A DNA stretch of 64,000 bases from Sphingobium sp. CCH11-B1 (GTDB taxonomy: Bacteria; Pseudomonadota; Alphaproteobacteria; Sphingomonadales; Sphingomonadaceae): contig NZ_LSJY01000070.1 in NCBI RefSeq assembly GCF_001556865.1, positions 1 through 64,000 of the forward strand, read 5' to 3'. Position numbers and translations under genes: made by a program. Within the stretch, counting starts at the first letter, position 1; each line of letters begins with the position of its first letter. Below the pieces are notes generated by a model. The model saw nothing but the letters and a program-made list of their open reading frames with translations, was not told the origin of the DNA and did no database searches. Below are positions 52,514 through 62,029 of this stretch, in pieces.

Positions 52514-53884
52514 TCAATCCTTGCCTTCAGTAATGCCCAGCAGCTTGAGCTTGCGGTGGAGCGCCGACCGCTCCATGCCGATGAACGTCGCGGTGCGGGA
52601 AATGTTGCCGGAAAAACGGCGTATCTGGATGCGCAGATATTCGCGCTCGAAACTCTCGCGCGCCTCGCGCAGCGGCGCCCCCATGATCGCGGACTGACCG
52701 ACGCCCTCGCCGGCCCCGCCGCTGGTGAGTTCCGACGGCAGCATGTCCAGTTCGATCCGGCCGATGCGGTCGCCCGGCGCCAGGATCATCGTGCGCTCGA
52801 TCACGTTGCGAAGCTGGCGGACATTGCCCGGCCATTCATTGGCCTGAAGCGCGGCCATGGCGTCGCTGGCGATTTCCGGCGGCGGCACGCGCCGGTCGGC
52901 GGCGAAACGCGCGAGATAATGTTCGACCAGTGGCGGAATATCGTCGCGCCGTTCGGACAGAGGCGGAATCGCCAGCGGTACGACATTGAGCCGGTAAAAA
53001 AGATCCTCCCGGAAACGGCGCTCCTCGATCTCCGTCGCCAGATTGAGCGCGGTGGAGGATATGACGCGCACGTCCACCTTGACCTGTCGCTGGCCGCCGA
53101 CCCGGGTAAAGCTCTGGTCGGTAAGGACGCGCAATATCTTGCCCTGCGTCGTCAGGGGCATGTCGGCGATCTCGTCGAGGTAAAGGGTGCCGCCATGCGC
53201 CTGTTCCAGAAAGCCCGGACGTACCAGACCACTGGGATCTTCCACCCCGAACAATTCCTCCTCGACCCGGTCGGGGTCCATGCGGGCGGCGGCGACGATG
53301 ATGAAAGGCGCGTCGGCGCGGCCGCTCCAGCTGTGGAGCATGCGCGCTGCCACCTCCTTGCCCACACCGGCGGGGCCGGAAATGAGGACGCGGCTACCGG
53401 TGCCGGCCACCTTCTTGATGGTCGCCCGGACGCCATTGATCGATGCTGAGGTGCCGGTGAGTTCGTCATCCTGACCGAAGCGCGCGCGCAGCACCTGATT
53501 TTCCCGCCGCAGCCGCTCGGTTTCCGTGGCGCGCGCGACAAGATGGAGCAGGCGATCGGCCTCGAACGGCTTTTCGATGAAATCGGCCGCGCCTTTACGG
53601 ATCGCGGCGACGGCCGTGTCGATATTGCCGTGGCCGGAGATCATCAGCACCGGAACTGTCGGATCGCGCCGCTTGATCTCGTCAAGCAGTTCAAGCCCGT
53701 CGAGCCGGGAGCCCTGCAACCAGACGTCCAGAAGGATGAGCGAGGGTCGACGACTGTCGATCGCCTCAATCGCGCTGTCGCTGTTCGCGGCGGTGCGGGT
53801 TGAGAAGCCCTCATCCTCCAGCACACCCGCGACCAGATCGCGAATATCCTCTTCGTCGTCTACAATCAGAATATCAAGCGCCAT
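52514..53884 (-). CDS. ntrX: response regulator NtrX
   Basis: 456 residues: receiver domain (phospho-acceptor Asp53 in LLDVWL, Lys105 in EKPF), AAA+ domain and a Fis-type HTH (about 415-455: GNISRTATFIGMERSALHRKLK). The P-loop is SGPAGVGKE at 169-177. The sigma54 loop GAFTGA is replaced by GLVRPG (219-224), as usual for alphaproteobacterial NtrX, which therefore does not act as a normal sigma54 activator. Partner kinase NtrY is encoded directly upstream with an 11-base overlap. Confidence 0.96.
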   Translation of the reverse strand: MALDILIVDDEEDIRDLVAGVLEDEGFSTRTAANSDSAIEAIDSRRPSLILLDVWLQGSRLDGLELLDEIKRRDPTVPVLMISGHGNIDTAVAAIRKGAADFIEKPFEADRLLHLVARATETERLRRENQVLRARFGQDDELTGTSASINGVRATIKKVAGTGSRVLISGPAGVGKEVAARMLHSWSGRADAPFIIVAAARMDPDRVEEELFGVEDPSGLVRPGFLEQAHGGTLYLDEIADMPLTTQGKILRVLTDQSFTRVGGQRQVKVDVRVISSTALNLATEIEERRFREDLFYRLNVVPLAIPPLSERRDDIPPLVEHYLARFAADRRVPPPEIASDAMAALQANEWPGNVRQLRNVIERTMILAPGDRIGRIELDMLPSELTSGGAGEGVGQSAIMGAPLREARESFEREYLRIQIRRFSGNISRTATFIGMERSALHRKLKLLGITEGKD

Positions 53885-56129
53885 TGGCTGTCACTTTTCC
53901 TTTGGGCAGGGCGATCACCTGCTCTTCTTCCAATTTTTCCAGCGCGGCTGCGGCAAAGCGCAGGGTCACGCATGCCCCCCCTCCCTGGGCGTCGTCGAAG
54001 CGTATCTCCCCCTGATGCTCCTCGACGATCTTCTTGACGATGGCGAGGCCAAGGCCTGTCCCCTTCGACCGGGTCGTCATATAGGGTTCCAGTATCCGTT
54101 CCCGCTCGGGCGGAAGGCCGATGCCGTCGTCCACTACGGTGATGATGACGTCGCTCGCGTCCTGCGCCATTGTCATGCGGACGTGGCCACGCGGCTCTCC
54201 ATCGTCCCGTTGGTCTTTCTGTTCAATGGCTTCGACCGCATTCTTCACGATGTTCGTCAGGGCCTGGCCAAGCTGACGCCTGTCGCAGACCATCTCCAGA
54301 TCAGACGTTTCGGCATGATATTCGAACCGGATATCCGGATGCGCGACTTCATGCAGGAACAGGGCATGACGCGCGATGTCGCCGATCGCCTCTCGCCTGA
54401 ACACGGGCTTGGGCATGCGTGCGAAGGACGAAAATTCGTCCACGATGCGCCGCAGATCGCCAACCTGACGCACGATCGTGCCAGTCAGCCGCGTGAAGGT
54501 GCCGACGTCGCTGCTGATCTCGCCCGCATAGCGACGCTGCAACCGCTCGGCTGCGAGCTGAATGGGCGTCAGGGGGTTTTTGATTTCATGCGCGATGCGG
54601 CGCGCGACATCCGACCAGGCCGCGCGCCGCTGATCGGACAGCTGCTGCGTAATGTCGTCGAACGTCAGGATGTGCCTGGACGCGTCCTGGGTCAGCTTGA
54701 CCGCCAGCGTGCGCAGGTCGCCATGTGCGCGCACCTGGACGATGCCGGCCGCGTCTTCCGATCCGATGAAATCCGCCAGTTCCGGCGACACATCGACGAG
54801 CGGGCGGCCAACCGGATCGTCCCCCTCCTCGACGAGAATGGCCGCGGCGGAGCGGTTGAGGAGGAGGATGACGCCCTGGAGATCGACGGACAGAACGCCG
54901 GCGCTGACGCCGCTCAGGATCGCCTCGATAAAGGCACGGCGCTCGTCCAGCTGGCTGTTGGCGGCGACCAGGGCGCCGGTCTGCGCCTCAAGCCTTTGCG
55001 TCATACGGTTGAAGGCGGACGCGAGCGTGCCGATCTCGTCGCGCGCCTGTGGGCTCGTCACGCGGGCCGACAGGTCGCCAGCCGTGATCCGCCGCGCCGC
55101 CGTCACCAGCTCGTTCACCGGCCGGACCATCCAGTCGGCGACAGCCAGCGCGATATAGACGGCAATGCCCACCAGCAGGAGCGATCCGATGAACAGCGCG
55201 ATGTTGAAGCGCAACTGCAACGCGCGTGACTGCGCCGCGAATTGGTCATAGTCCGCTATGACCTTCTGCGCGCGTTCGACGTTGGAAAAGGAGGTCGTGA
55301 CCGCATTGCGCGTGGCGTAAAGATAGACCTTGGACCGGGGATAGAGCAGCGTCACCGCCTCGACCTGGTTGGGCCGCATGCGGACGACGATATTCTCGCC
55401 CTGCGCCAGCCGCTCCACCGCCTCGGGCCAGAGCATTTCGGCTGCCGGGCGATTTTCCGGGTCGACGGTTGCGGCGGTGCGGGCGATCCCGTCCTTGCCC
55501 ACTTCGATGATGGCGGAACGATTCAGCTTTCGCGTGACGACCTGATAGATATAGCCTTCGGCAAAGCGCGGGCTGGATACCGGAGACTCGCGCAGATAGT
55601 CGCGCAGGTCGTCCGCCATGGTGACGGTTTCGTCGCTGACCTCCCGCAGGTTCTGCTCATAATAGCCGCGCGCCAGGTCGCCCGCATTTTGAAGCATGCC
55701 GCGCGCGCTGTCGGAGAACCAGAACTGCACGCCATATTGGAACAGCAGCGACGCGAAGATCACGACCAGCAGCATCGGCACACTGGCGACGATGGAGAAG
55801 ATCGCGACGAGGCGGACGTGCAACTGCCCGTCGCTGCCGATCGCCGATTGGGCCGCGCGTCGCTTGGCCACGCGCCGTCCCAGCAGCACGAGGAGGGCGA
55901 TGGCCGGCACGAGATTGGCGACCAGCAGCAGCGCGACGATGGGCGGGGTCAGCAATGAGTAGGACTGGCCGCTGCCCGACAGGAGATGATAGGTCAGGCC
56001 CGCCATGCCCAGGAACAGGGCCAGCGTTACAGCTTCCACCACCGCCGCCAATCGCGGGCTACGCAGCAGAAGCGGCATGCGCCGCCGCCATGCCGACATC
56101 CGCCGGGACACTGTTGTCGCGCCGTTCAT
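53874..56129 (-). CDS. ntrY: sensor histidine kinase NtrY
   Basis: About 751 residues. N-terminal membrane segments (about 30-48, 60-84 and 115-136), a periplasmic or extracytoplasmic loop to about 300, a further segment at about 310-330, then HAMP, PAS, HisKA with the acceptor His in RRIAHEIKNPLTPIQ, and HATPase (NIVKNAVEAI, DDGIGL, GTGLGLAIVKKI). The ATG at 56129 is chosen; an in-frame GTG at 56168 is possible. It partners NtrX; in relatives the pair responds to nitrogen, redox or envelope conditions. Confidence 0.95.
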   Translation of the reverse strand: MNGATTVSRRMSAWRRRMPLLLRSPRLAAVVEAVTLALFLGMAGLTYHLLSGSGQSYSLLTPPIVALLLVANLVPAIALLVLLGRRVAKRRAAQSAIGSDGQLHVRLVAIFSIVASVPMLLVVIFASLLFQYGVQFWFSDSARGMLQNAGDLARGYYEQNLREVSDETVTMADDLRDYLRESPVSSPRFAEGYIYQVVTRKLNRSAIIEVGKDGIARTAATVDPENRPAAEMLWPEAVERLAQGENIVVRMRPNQVEAVTLLYPRSKVYLYATRNAVTTSFSNVERAQKVIADYDQFAAQSRALQLRFNIALFIGSLLLVGIAVYIALAVADWMVRPVNELVTAARRITAGDLSARVTSPQARDEIGTLASAFNRMTQRLEAQTGALVAANSQLDERRAFIEAILSGVSAGVLSVDLQGVILLLNRSAAAILVEEGDDPVGRPLVDVSPELADFIGSEDAAGIVQVRAHGDLRTLAVKLTQDASRHILTFDDITQQLSDQRRAAWSDVARRIAHEIKNPLTPIQLAAERLQRRYAGEISSDVGTFTRLTGTIVRQVGDLRRIVDEFSSFARMPKPVFRREAIGDIARHALFLHEVAHPDIRFEYHAETSDLEMVCDRRQLGQALTNIVKNAVEAIEQKDQRDDGEPRGHVRMTMAQDASDVIITVVDDGIGLPPERERILEPYMTTRSKGTGLGLAIVKKIVEEHQGEIRFDDAQGGGACVTLRFAAAALEKLEEEQVIALPKGKVTANGA

Positions 56130-56234
56130 CGTGGCTTTGTTACAACAACCCCGTGCCCGCGGAAACACAGTATTTGATAGACTTGCATGTCGTTGATCGA
56201 TCCTGGCAGTCGATTCGTCTTGATCGGCTACGCG

Positions 56235-57686
56235 TTATGACCCGTCATGCACCCGCAGCCGTAGCGGGTCGAGGCCATAGTCCGTCAGCTTCTTGCGCAG
56301 GGTATTGCGGTTGATGCCCAACAGGCCAGCGGCTCGGATCTGGTTGCCATCCACGCTGGCGAGCACTTCCTGCAGCAACACAGGCTCCACCACACGCAAC
56401 AGGTCGTCGTGGAGCGCCCGCTGCGGACTGCGCAAACCGATGCCGAGTTGCCGCTTGGTCCAGTCCCGAACGACATGGGCGAGCTGATCCGCCGGTGCTC
56501 CCTGATCCTGGGCTACCGCCCCAAGCGGCAACATGGAGCGCAGCATCTCCGCTGTGATCATGTTTTCGCGCGTCAGTACGGCCAGCCGCTGCATGATGTT
56601 CTGCAACTCGCGTACGTTGCCGGGCCAGTGCCAGGTCATCAGAAGCTGCGCCGCATCCTCGGCGAGCGCCTTGCGCGGCAAGCCATCCTGCGCCGCGCGC
56701 TCCAGGAAATGACGGGCAAGAAGGACCACGTCCTCGCGCCGCTCGCGCAACGGCGGCAGGTCGATGGGCACCACATTGAGGCGGTAATAGAGGTCCTGCC
56801 GGAACCGCCCCTCCTCGATCAGTTGCGGCAGATCCTTGTTGGTGGCGGCAATGATACGGACGTTGACCCTGACCGGCTTCGATCCACCCACGGTGGTGAC
56901 TTCGCCGGACTGAAGCACGCGCAGCAGGCGAGTCTGTGCCTCCATCGGCATATCGCCGATCTCGTCCAGGAACAGCGTTCCGCCTTGCGCCTGTTCGAAT
57001 TTGCCGGCGGTACGCGCGCTGGCGCCCGTGAAAGCCCCTTTTTCATAACCAAAGAGTTCTGCTTCGATCAGTTCGCGGGGAATGGCAGCCATGTTGATGG
57101 CCACGAACGGCTTGGTGCGCCGCTGGCCAAGGCTGTGGATCGCTTCGGCCACCAGTTCCTTGCCAGTGCCGGATTCGCCCAGAACCAGTATGGAAAGGTC
57201 GTTCGACAGGACACGGGCGATCGTGCGGTACACTTCCTGCATCGCCGGCGAGCGGCCGACCAGCGGCATCCCGTCATTGGGTAGGACCGCGTCGTCTGGA
57301 TTTCCCTCCGAACCGTCGCGGGTGCCCAAGGCATCGGAAACCGCCCGGGTCAGTTCGTTGAGGTCAAATGGCTTGGGCAGATATTCGAACGCGCCTTTCT
57401 CGGTAGCGCGGATCGCGGTGTTCAGCGTGTTCTGGGCCGAAAGGACGATCACGTTCATGCCAGGGCGCGCCACCAGAATGTCGGCGACCCCTTCCAGTCC
57501 ATCGCCGTCCGGCAGCATGACGTCGGTGATGAGGACATCCGGCGTGAAGCTGTCCATCAGGGCGGCGCGTTCGCGAATGGATGCCGCAGTCTTGACCTTG
57601 TGCCCCTGCCGCCGGAGCGCCTCCCCCACCACCACGCAAATGGCCGGATCGTCATCGACGACCAAGACGGAGCCGGTCGCCTTCAC
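56235..57686 (-). CDS. ntrC: nitrogen regulation response regulator NtrC
   Basis: 483 residues: receiver (Asp55), AAA+ domain with GESGTGKE at 170-177 and an intact GAFTGA at 217-222, and a Fis HTH (about 445-475: [20 protein letters not shown]). It is expected to activate sigma54 promoters for nitrogen assimilation when phosphorylated by NtrB. ATGA overlap with ntrB. Ends 105 bases before ntrY. Confidence 0.97.
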   Translation of the reverse strand: MKATGSVLVVDDDPAICVVVGEALRRQGHKVKTAASIRERAALMDSFTPDVLITDVMLPDGDGLEGVADILVARPGMNVIVLSAQNTLNTAIRATEKGAFEYLPKPFDLNELTRAVSDALGTRDGSEGNPDDAVLPNDGMPLVGRSPAMQEVYRTIARVLSNDLSILVLGESGTGKELVAEAIHSLGQRRTKPFVAINMAAIPRELIEAELFGYEKGAFTGASARTAGKFEQAQGGTLFLDEIGDMPMEAQTRLLRVLQSGEVTTVGGSKPVRVNVRIIAATNKDLPQLIEEGRFRQDLYYRLNVVPIDLPPLRERREDVVLLARHFLERAAQDGLPRKALAEDAAQLLMTWHWPGNVRELQNIMQRLAVLTRENMITAEMLRSMLPLGAVAQDQGAPADQLAHVVRDWTKRQLGIGLRSPQRALHDDLLRVVEPVLLQEVLASVDGNQIRAAGLLGINRNTLRKKLTDYGLDPLRLRVHDGS

Positions 57687-58795
57687 GACGCGATGCCCAT
57701 GGGCAGAAGGATGCGGAAGGTCGATTCGCCCGCTTCGGCGTCGCGCGCATATTGGACAAAGCCGCTCATGTCCCGCACCAGCTTGTCCACCAGTGCGAGG
57801 CCAAGCCCCTGCCCGTCCCGCTTGCCGGTGATGAAGGGATTGAACAAATGGTCCAGAATATGCTCCGGCACGCCCGGCCCATTATCCACCACCACGATCT
57901 CGATCGGCAGCACCGCGCTACCCTTGCCGCCACCCATGACCACGGACACACCATGGCGAAACGCCGTTTCCACACGAATGCGCGGCTTGGCCACATGCTC
58001 CAGCGCCTCCGCGGCGTTTTTCAGCAGGTTGATCATCACCTGCACCAAAGCATCCTCATTGATATTAGCAAATGGCAAGGAAGGGTCATAATGCTTTATG
58101 ATCTTTACATTTTTTGCAAAGCCGGCGGCAGCGATGCCGGCGGCGCGGTCAATAAGGGGATAAATGTTGCCGGGATGGCATTCCAGCGTCCTGTCGGTCG
58201 TGAAATCCTGCATCCGGTCGATCAGCGCAGCGATCCGGTCCACTTCGTTGCAGATGAGCTGGGTCAATGCCGCGTCGCGCCCGTCATGGCTGGATTCGAG
58301 CAGCTGTGCCGCGCCGCGGATGCCGGAAAGCGGATTCTTGATCTCGTGTGCCAATATGGCCGCCGCGCCCATGGCCGACCGCGCGCCGCCCGCCGAGCCG
58401 CGATGGCCGATCTTGCGCGCCTGACTCTGGGCATGCAGCGACACCACCCGCCACCCTTCATGATCCACGATCGGTGCGATCATGAGGTCGACTTCCATTT
58501 CCGCGGTGCGGCCAGCGTGAACCTTTATGTCATAGGCGGCGATCGGCTTGTTGCTGTGCCAGATGTCGAACCGCGCCCCGGCTTCGGCAATGCGGATGGT
58601 GCGGGCGATGTCGCTACCGACGATCGCGGAGCGCGCCATGTTGAGCAGCGTTTCGGCGCGGACATTGGCGTCGGCTATGCTGTTGTCGGGCTTTATGACC
58701 AGCATGGCGACCGGCAGCGCAGTTATCTGTTCCGCCAGCGACGGCCCGTCCTGCTGCACCCGCAGGCGAGAGACGGACGCCAAGATGTCGGTCAT
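57683..58795 (-). CDS. ntrB: nitrogen regulation histidine kinase NtrB
   Basis: 370 residues, no membrane segments: PAS domain (about 20-120), HisKA with His150 in ILAHEIKNPLSGIRGAAQLLE, and a HATPase domain (NLLKNAAEALE, DNGPGVP, GLGLALVDKL). A cytoplasmic kinase/phosphatase of NtrC, normally controlled by PII (no glnB in the window). ATGA overlaps at both ends (dusB upstream, ntrC downstream) show tight coupling. Confidence 0.97.
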   Translation of the reverse strand: MTDILASVSRLRVQQDGPSLAEQITALPVAMLVIKPDNSIADANVRAETLLNMARSAIVGSDIARTIRIAEAGARFDIWHSNKPIAAYDIKVHAGRTAEMEVDLMIAPIVDHEGWRVVSLHAQSQARKIGHRGSAGGARSAMGAAAILAHEIKNPLSGIRGAAQLLESSHDGRDAALTQLICNEVDRIAALIDRMQDFTTDRTLECHPGNIYPLIDRAAGIAAAGFAKNVKIIKHYDPSLPFANINEDALVQVMINLLKNAAEALEHVAKPRIRVETAFRHGVSVVMGGGKGSAVLPIEIVVVDNGPGVPEHILDHLFNPFITGKRDGQGLGLALVDKLVRDMSGFVQYARDAEAGESTFRILLPMGIAS

Positions 58796-59814
58796 GCCGC
58801 CTTGCGCATATCCGCGGGATCGACCCCGCTGGCGATCAGCGGTTCGTAGAAGCCGGCAAGCATGTCGAGCACGCGTTCCGCCACTGGCTCCTGATTGACG
58901 GCGTTGCGGAATTCCGCTGATCCGGTCAGGCCCTTGGTGTACCAGCCAATATGCTTGCGCGCCATATTGACGCCCGTATGCCTGTCATAATGATCTAGCA
59001 TCGCGTGATAATGCTCGACAATCACGCGATATTGTTCCGCAAGAGACGGATCGGGCACGCGCGTGCCGTCCGTCAGCCACGCCATCACCTGACCGATCAG
59101 CCAGGGCCGGCCATAAGCGCCACGCCCGATCATCACGCCGTCCGCACCGCTTTGCTCCAGCGCCCTGTCCGCGTCTTCGACCGAGCAGATGTCACCATTG
59201 ACGATGACCGGCAGCTTTACCGCGTCCTTGACCTTGCGCACGAATGCCCAATCGGCCGAACCCTTGTACATCTGGCACCGGGTGCGGCCATGGACGGTGA
59301 TGAGCTTTGCCCCCAGATCCTCGGCAATATGCGCGAGTTCCGGCGCGTTAAGGCTGCTATGGTCCCAACCCATGCGCATCTTCACGGTGACGGGCACGTC
59401 CACCGCCTCCACCGTCGCCTTGATAAGCGATGCAGCGAGCGGCAGGTCGCGCATCAGGGCGCTGCCCGCATCGCCATTCACGACTTTCTTGACCGGACAG
59501 CCCATGTTGATGTCGATGATCGCCGCGCCGCGATCGGCGTTCAGCTTGGCCGCTTCCGCCATTTCAGTCGGGGAACAGCCCGCAAGCTGCATCGACACCG
59601 GCTCTTCCAACGGATGCCAGGCGGCCTTCTGCAACGACTGGCGCGTTTCCCGGATCATGGCGGCGGTCGCGATCATCTCGGTCACGTTCAGGCCCGAGCC
59701 GTAGCGGCGCACCAGCGTCCGGAACGGCATGTCGGTGACGCCGGTCATGGGAGCGAGTACGACGGGCATATCGATGGTCACGGGGCCGATGGAGATGGGG
59801 GAAAGTTTGCGCAT
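58792..59814 (-). CDS. dusB: tRNA-dihydrouridine synthase DusB (NifR3)
   Basis: 340-residue FMN-dependent TIM-barrel enzyme that reduces uridine to dihydrouridine in the tRNA D-loop. N-terminal VLAPMTGVTDMPFRTLVRRYG, catalytic Cys106 in DINMGCPVKKVVNGDAGSAL, phosphate-binding VNGDICSVED. It heads the ntr operon (dusB-ntrB-ntrC), the well-known nifR3-ntrBC arrangement. Divergent from ispDF across 106 bases. Confidence 0.96.
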   Translation of the reverse strand: MRKLSPISIGPVTIDMPVVLAPMTGVTDMPFRTLVRRYGSGLNVTEMIATAAMIRETRQSLQKAAWHPLEEPVSMQLAGCSPTEMAEAAKLNADRGAAIIDINMGCPVKKVVNGDAGSALMRDLPLAASLIKATVEAVDVPVTVKMRMGWDHSSLNAPELAHIAEDLGAKLITVHGRTRCQMYKGSADWAFVRKVKDAVKLPVIVNGDICSVEDADRALEQSGADGVMIGRGAYGRPWLIGQVMAWLTDGTRVPDPSLAEQYRVIVEHYHAMLDHYDRHTGVNMARKHIGWYTKGLTGSAEFRNAVNQEPVAERVLDMLAGFYEPLIASGVDPADMRKAA

Positions 59815-59828
59815 CGTTGAAACAGTAT

Positions 59829-59847
59829 CTGCCTAAAAAACAGGCAG
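59829..59847. promoter_or_regulatory. inverted repeat in the dusB/ispDF divergent region
   Basis: CTGCCT-N7-AGGCAG, 6-base perfect arms around an A-rich centre, 15 bases upstream of dusB. It could be an operator for the ntr operon or a transcript hairpin. Confidence 0.35.
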
Positions 59848-59920
59848 CCTTTAGCGGAAAAGGAGGAACTCGGCAAGCGAAGGACTGGCGGCGTCGGGCG
59901 CGCTGGGCTATGCGGCCGGC

Positions 59921-61084
59921 ATGACGTCTGACACGCCCCGCACCGTCGCCCTGATCGTCGCGGCGGGACAAGGCCGCCGCGCGGGCGGCGAAAATCCCAA
60001 ACAATTCAGGACCGTCGCCGGAAAGCCGGTCATCGTCCATGCGGTGGAAAGGCTGATGGTGATGGTGGACGCGATCCATCTGGTGACCGGCGCGGACCAG
60101 GAGGCGGAAGCCCGGCGTCTGCTGAAGGCATGGGACCTGGCGTCCGTCACGATCGGAGCCGACAGCCGCCGGGGATCGGTGCGCGCCGGGCTGGAGGCGA
60201 TCGCGCAGGGTGGCGGCGCCGAGATCGTCCTGATCCATGATGCCGCACGCCCCTTCCTGGCCCCCGAGGTGGTCAAACGCCTGTTGGCGGCGCTGGACGG
60301 AGCGGCAGGCGCAATTCCCGTGCTGCCGGTTGCCGACACGCTGGTCCGCAGCGGCGATGGCGCGATGGGCGACAATGTCGACCGCACCGACCTGCACCGG
60401 GTGCAGACGCCGCAGGCCTTCCGCTTCGACGAGATATTGGCGGCGCATCGTGCGTGGAACGACGCTGAAGAGGCGACCGACGACGCACAGATCCTGCGAC
60501 GGAGCGGTCATGACGTCATGTTGGTGCAAGGCGATGAAAGATTGGCGAAATTGACGTTCCCCGAAGACTTTGCGCGCGCCGAAGCGATGCTACCGCGCGT
60601 CACCAGGGTCGGCATGGGCTATGACGTCCACCGCCTCGCGCCCGAAGAGCAATTATGGCTGGGCGGCATATTGGTGCCGCACGACCGGGGCTTGGCGGGC
60701 CATAGCGATGCCGACGTGGCCCTCCATGCCATCGTCGACGCCATGCTGGGCGCGTTGGCGGACGGCGACATCGGGAGCCATTTTCCGCCTTCCGACCCGC
60801 AATGGCGCGGGGCATCGTCCGACAAGTTCCTGGCCTACGCCCGCGACCGCGTGGTCTTACGCGGCGGGCTCATAGAGCATGTGGACCTCACCATCATCTG
60901 CGAAGCACCAAAGATCGGCCCGCATCGCGACGCCATGCGGCAGCGGATCGCGGACATCCTGTCCCTGCCTATCGACCGGGTGAGCGTGAAGGCGACGACG
61001 ACCGAGCGACTCGGTTTTGCCGGGCGGCGCGAAGGCATCGCCGCGCAAGCGGTTGCCACCCTCTCCCTTCCCGCGCTACCCTGA
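59921..61084 (+). CDS. ispDF: bifunctional IspD-IspF (MEP cytidylyltransferase / MEcPP synthase)
   Basis: 387-residue fusion for two steps of the MEP isoprenoid pathway. IspD part about 5-225: LIVAAGQGRRAGGENPKQF, HDAARPF, TDDAQILRRSG. IspF part from about 227: GMGYDVHRLA (metal ligands Asp235, His237), GHSDADVALHAI, GDIGSHFPP, and the C-terminal KATTTERLGFAGRREGIAAQA. The fused form is typical of alphaproteobacteria. The ATG has no close ribosome site; an AAGGAGG lies too far upstream (about 59860). pncC follows after 4 bases. Confidence 0.97.
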   Translation: MTSDTPRTVALIVAAGQGRRAGGENPKQFRTVAGKPVIVHAVERLMVMVDAIHLVTGADQEAEARRLLKAWDLASVTIGADSRRGSVRAGLEAIAQGGGAEIVLIHDAARPFLAPEVVKRLLAALDGAAGAIPVLPVADTLVRSGDGAMGDNVDRTDLHRVQTPQAFRFDEILAAHRAWNDAEEATDDAQILRRSGHDVMLVQGDERLAKLTFPEDFARAEAMLPRVTRVGMGYDVHRLAPEEQLWLGGILVPHDRGLAGHSDADVALHAIVDAMLGALADGDIGSHFPPSDPQWRGASSDKFLAYARDRVVLRGGLIEHVDLTIICEAPKIGPHRDAMRQRIADILSLPIDRVSVKATTTERLGFAGRREGIAAQAVATLSLPALP

Positions 61085-61088
61085 CGCC

Positions 61089-61601
61089 ATGCCTGATACA
61101 ATCCTCCCCTCCGAACTGGTCGAACTTGCCGAGAAGGTCATCATCGCCAATCGCCGCGCCGGTCGAACGGTGGCTGTGGCGGAAAGCTGCACAGGGGGCC
61201 TCGTATCGGCGGCGCTTACGGAGATCGCGGGATCATCCGATGTCTTCGAAGCAGGTTTCATAACTTATTCCAATGACATGAAGGCGGAACTTCTGAAAGT
61301 TTCTCATGACGTTCTGGATACATTCGGTGCGGTGTCCATCGCGACCGCCTGGGCCATGGCGCAGGGTGCCCTGAAGAAAAGCCATGCGCATGTCGCAGTG
61401 GCGATCACCGGCATTGCCGGGCCGGGTGGCGGGAGCGAGCAAAAGCCGGTGGGCACGGTCGTCTTCGCCCGCGCCGACCGCGGGGCAGCGCCCGACAAGG
61501 TCGTCGCCGACATGCGGCATTTCGACGATAACGGACGCGGCGGTGTCCGCCTTCAGGCGGCGCTGTGCGCGCTGGAACTGCTGCTGCCGGACGGCCCGTA
61601 A
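61089..61601 (+). CDS. pncC: CinA C-terminal-type nicotinamide-nucleotide amidase
   Basis: 170-residue stand-alone CinA C-terminal domain: TVAVAESCTGGLVSAALTEI and AITGIAGPGGGSEQKPVGTVVFA are the signature blocks. The enzyme deamidates NMN to nicotinate mononucleotide in NAD recycling. No N-terminal CinA domain. Starts 4 bases after ispDF. Its last 49 bases overlap the convergent START-domain gene. Confidence 0.93.
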   Translation: MPDTILPSELVELAEKVIIANRRAGRTVAVAESCTGGLVSAALTEIAGSSDVFEAGFITYSNDMKAELLKVSHDVLDTFGAVSIATAWAMAQGALKKSHAHVAVAITGIAGPGGGSEQKPVGTVVFARADRGAAPDKVVADMRHFDDNGRGGVRLQAALCALELLLPDGP

Positions 61602-62023
61602 AGGACGGCGGCCCGCTCCTCGAACGCGCCGATCATCTTACGCAGCGCCTTGTCGAAGAACTGGCCGGCCAGCATTTCGAAGATGCGGTTCTTAAATTCG
61701 AACTCCACCTCGAAATCGACCAGCACGCCCCCCTGCCCGTCGTCGCGAAAGCCCCATTCGTTATGAAGGTGCTTGAGCGGCCCATCGACATAATCGACGC
61801 GGACGTGGGTCGGACGCTGCTTCACCACGCGGGACGTGAATGTCTCGCGGATACCCTTGAACCCCACGATCATGTCCGCGACCATTTCGGTATCGCTGTT
61901 GGAGCGGATGCGGATCGCGCTGACCCAAGGCAGAAATTCGGAATAGGCCCCGACATTCGCCACCAGATCGAACATCTGTTCGGGCGAGTATGGCAGCCGC
62001 CGCGTCTCGTTATGCCTGGGCAC
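61553..62023 (-). CDS. COQ10/RatA-like START-domain protein
   Basis: 156 residues of the SRPBCC/START fold: LPYSPEQMFDLVANVGAYSEFLPWV at the N-terminus and VDFEVEFEFKNRIFEMLAGQFFDKALRKMIGAFEERA at the C-terminus. Relatives bind ubiquinone (COQ10) or were named RatA. In alphaproteobacteria it regularly stands beside lipA; a role in quinone handling or respiration is inferred. The start is GTG. The Ser-rich tail (GPSGSSSSSAHSAA) lies within the overlap with pncC. Confidence 0.88.
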   Translation of the reverse strand: MPRHNETRRLPYSPEQMFDLVANVGAYSEFLPWVSAIRIRSNSDTEMVADMIVGFKGIRETFTSRVVKQRPTHVRVDYVDGPLKHLHNEWGFRDDGQGGVLVDFEVEFEFKNRIFEMLAGQFFDKALRKMIGAFEERAAVLYGPSGSSSSSAHSAA

Positions 62024-62029
62024 GCCGGA

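Noticed and set aside
59855..59870. AAGGAGG as ribosome site for an upstream start of ispDF
   Set aside because: No in-frame start codon lies at a workable distance; the IspD N-terminal motif places the start at 59921.
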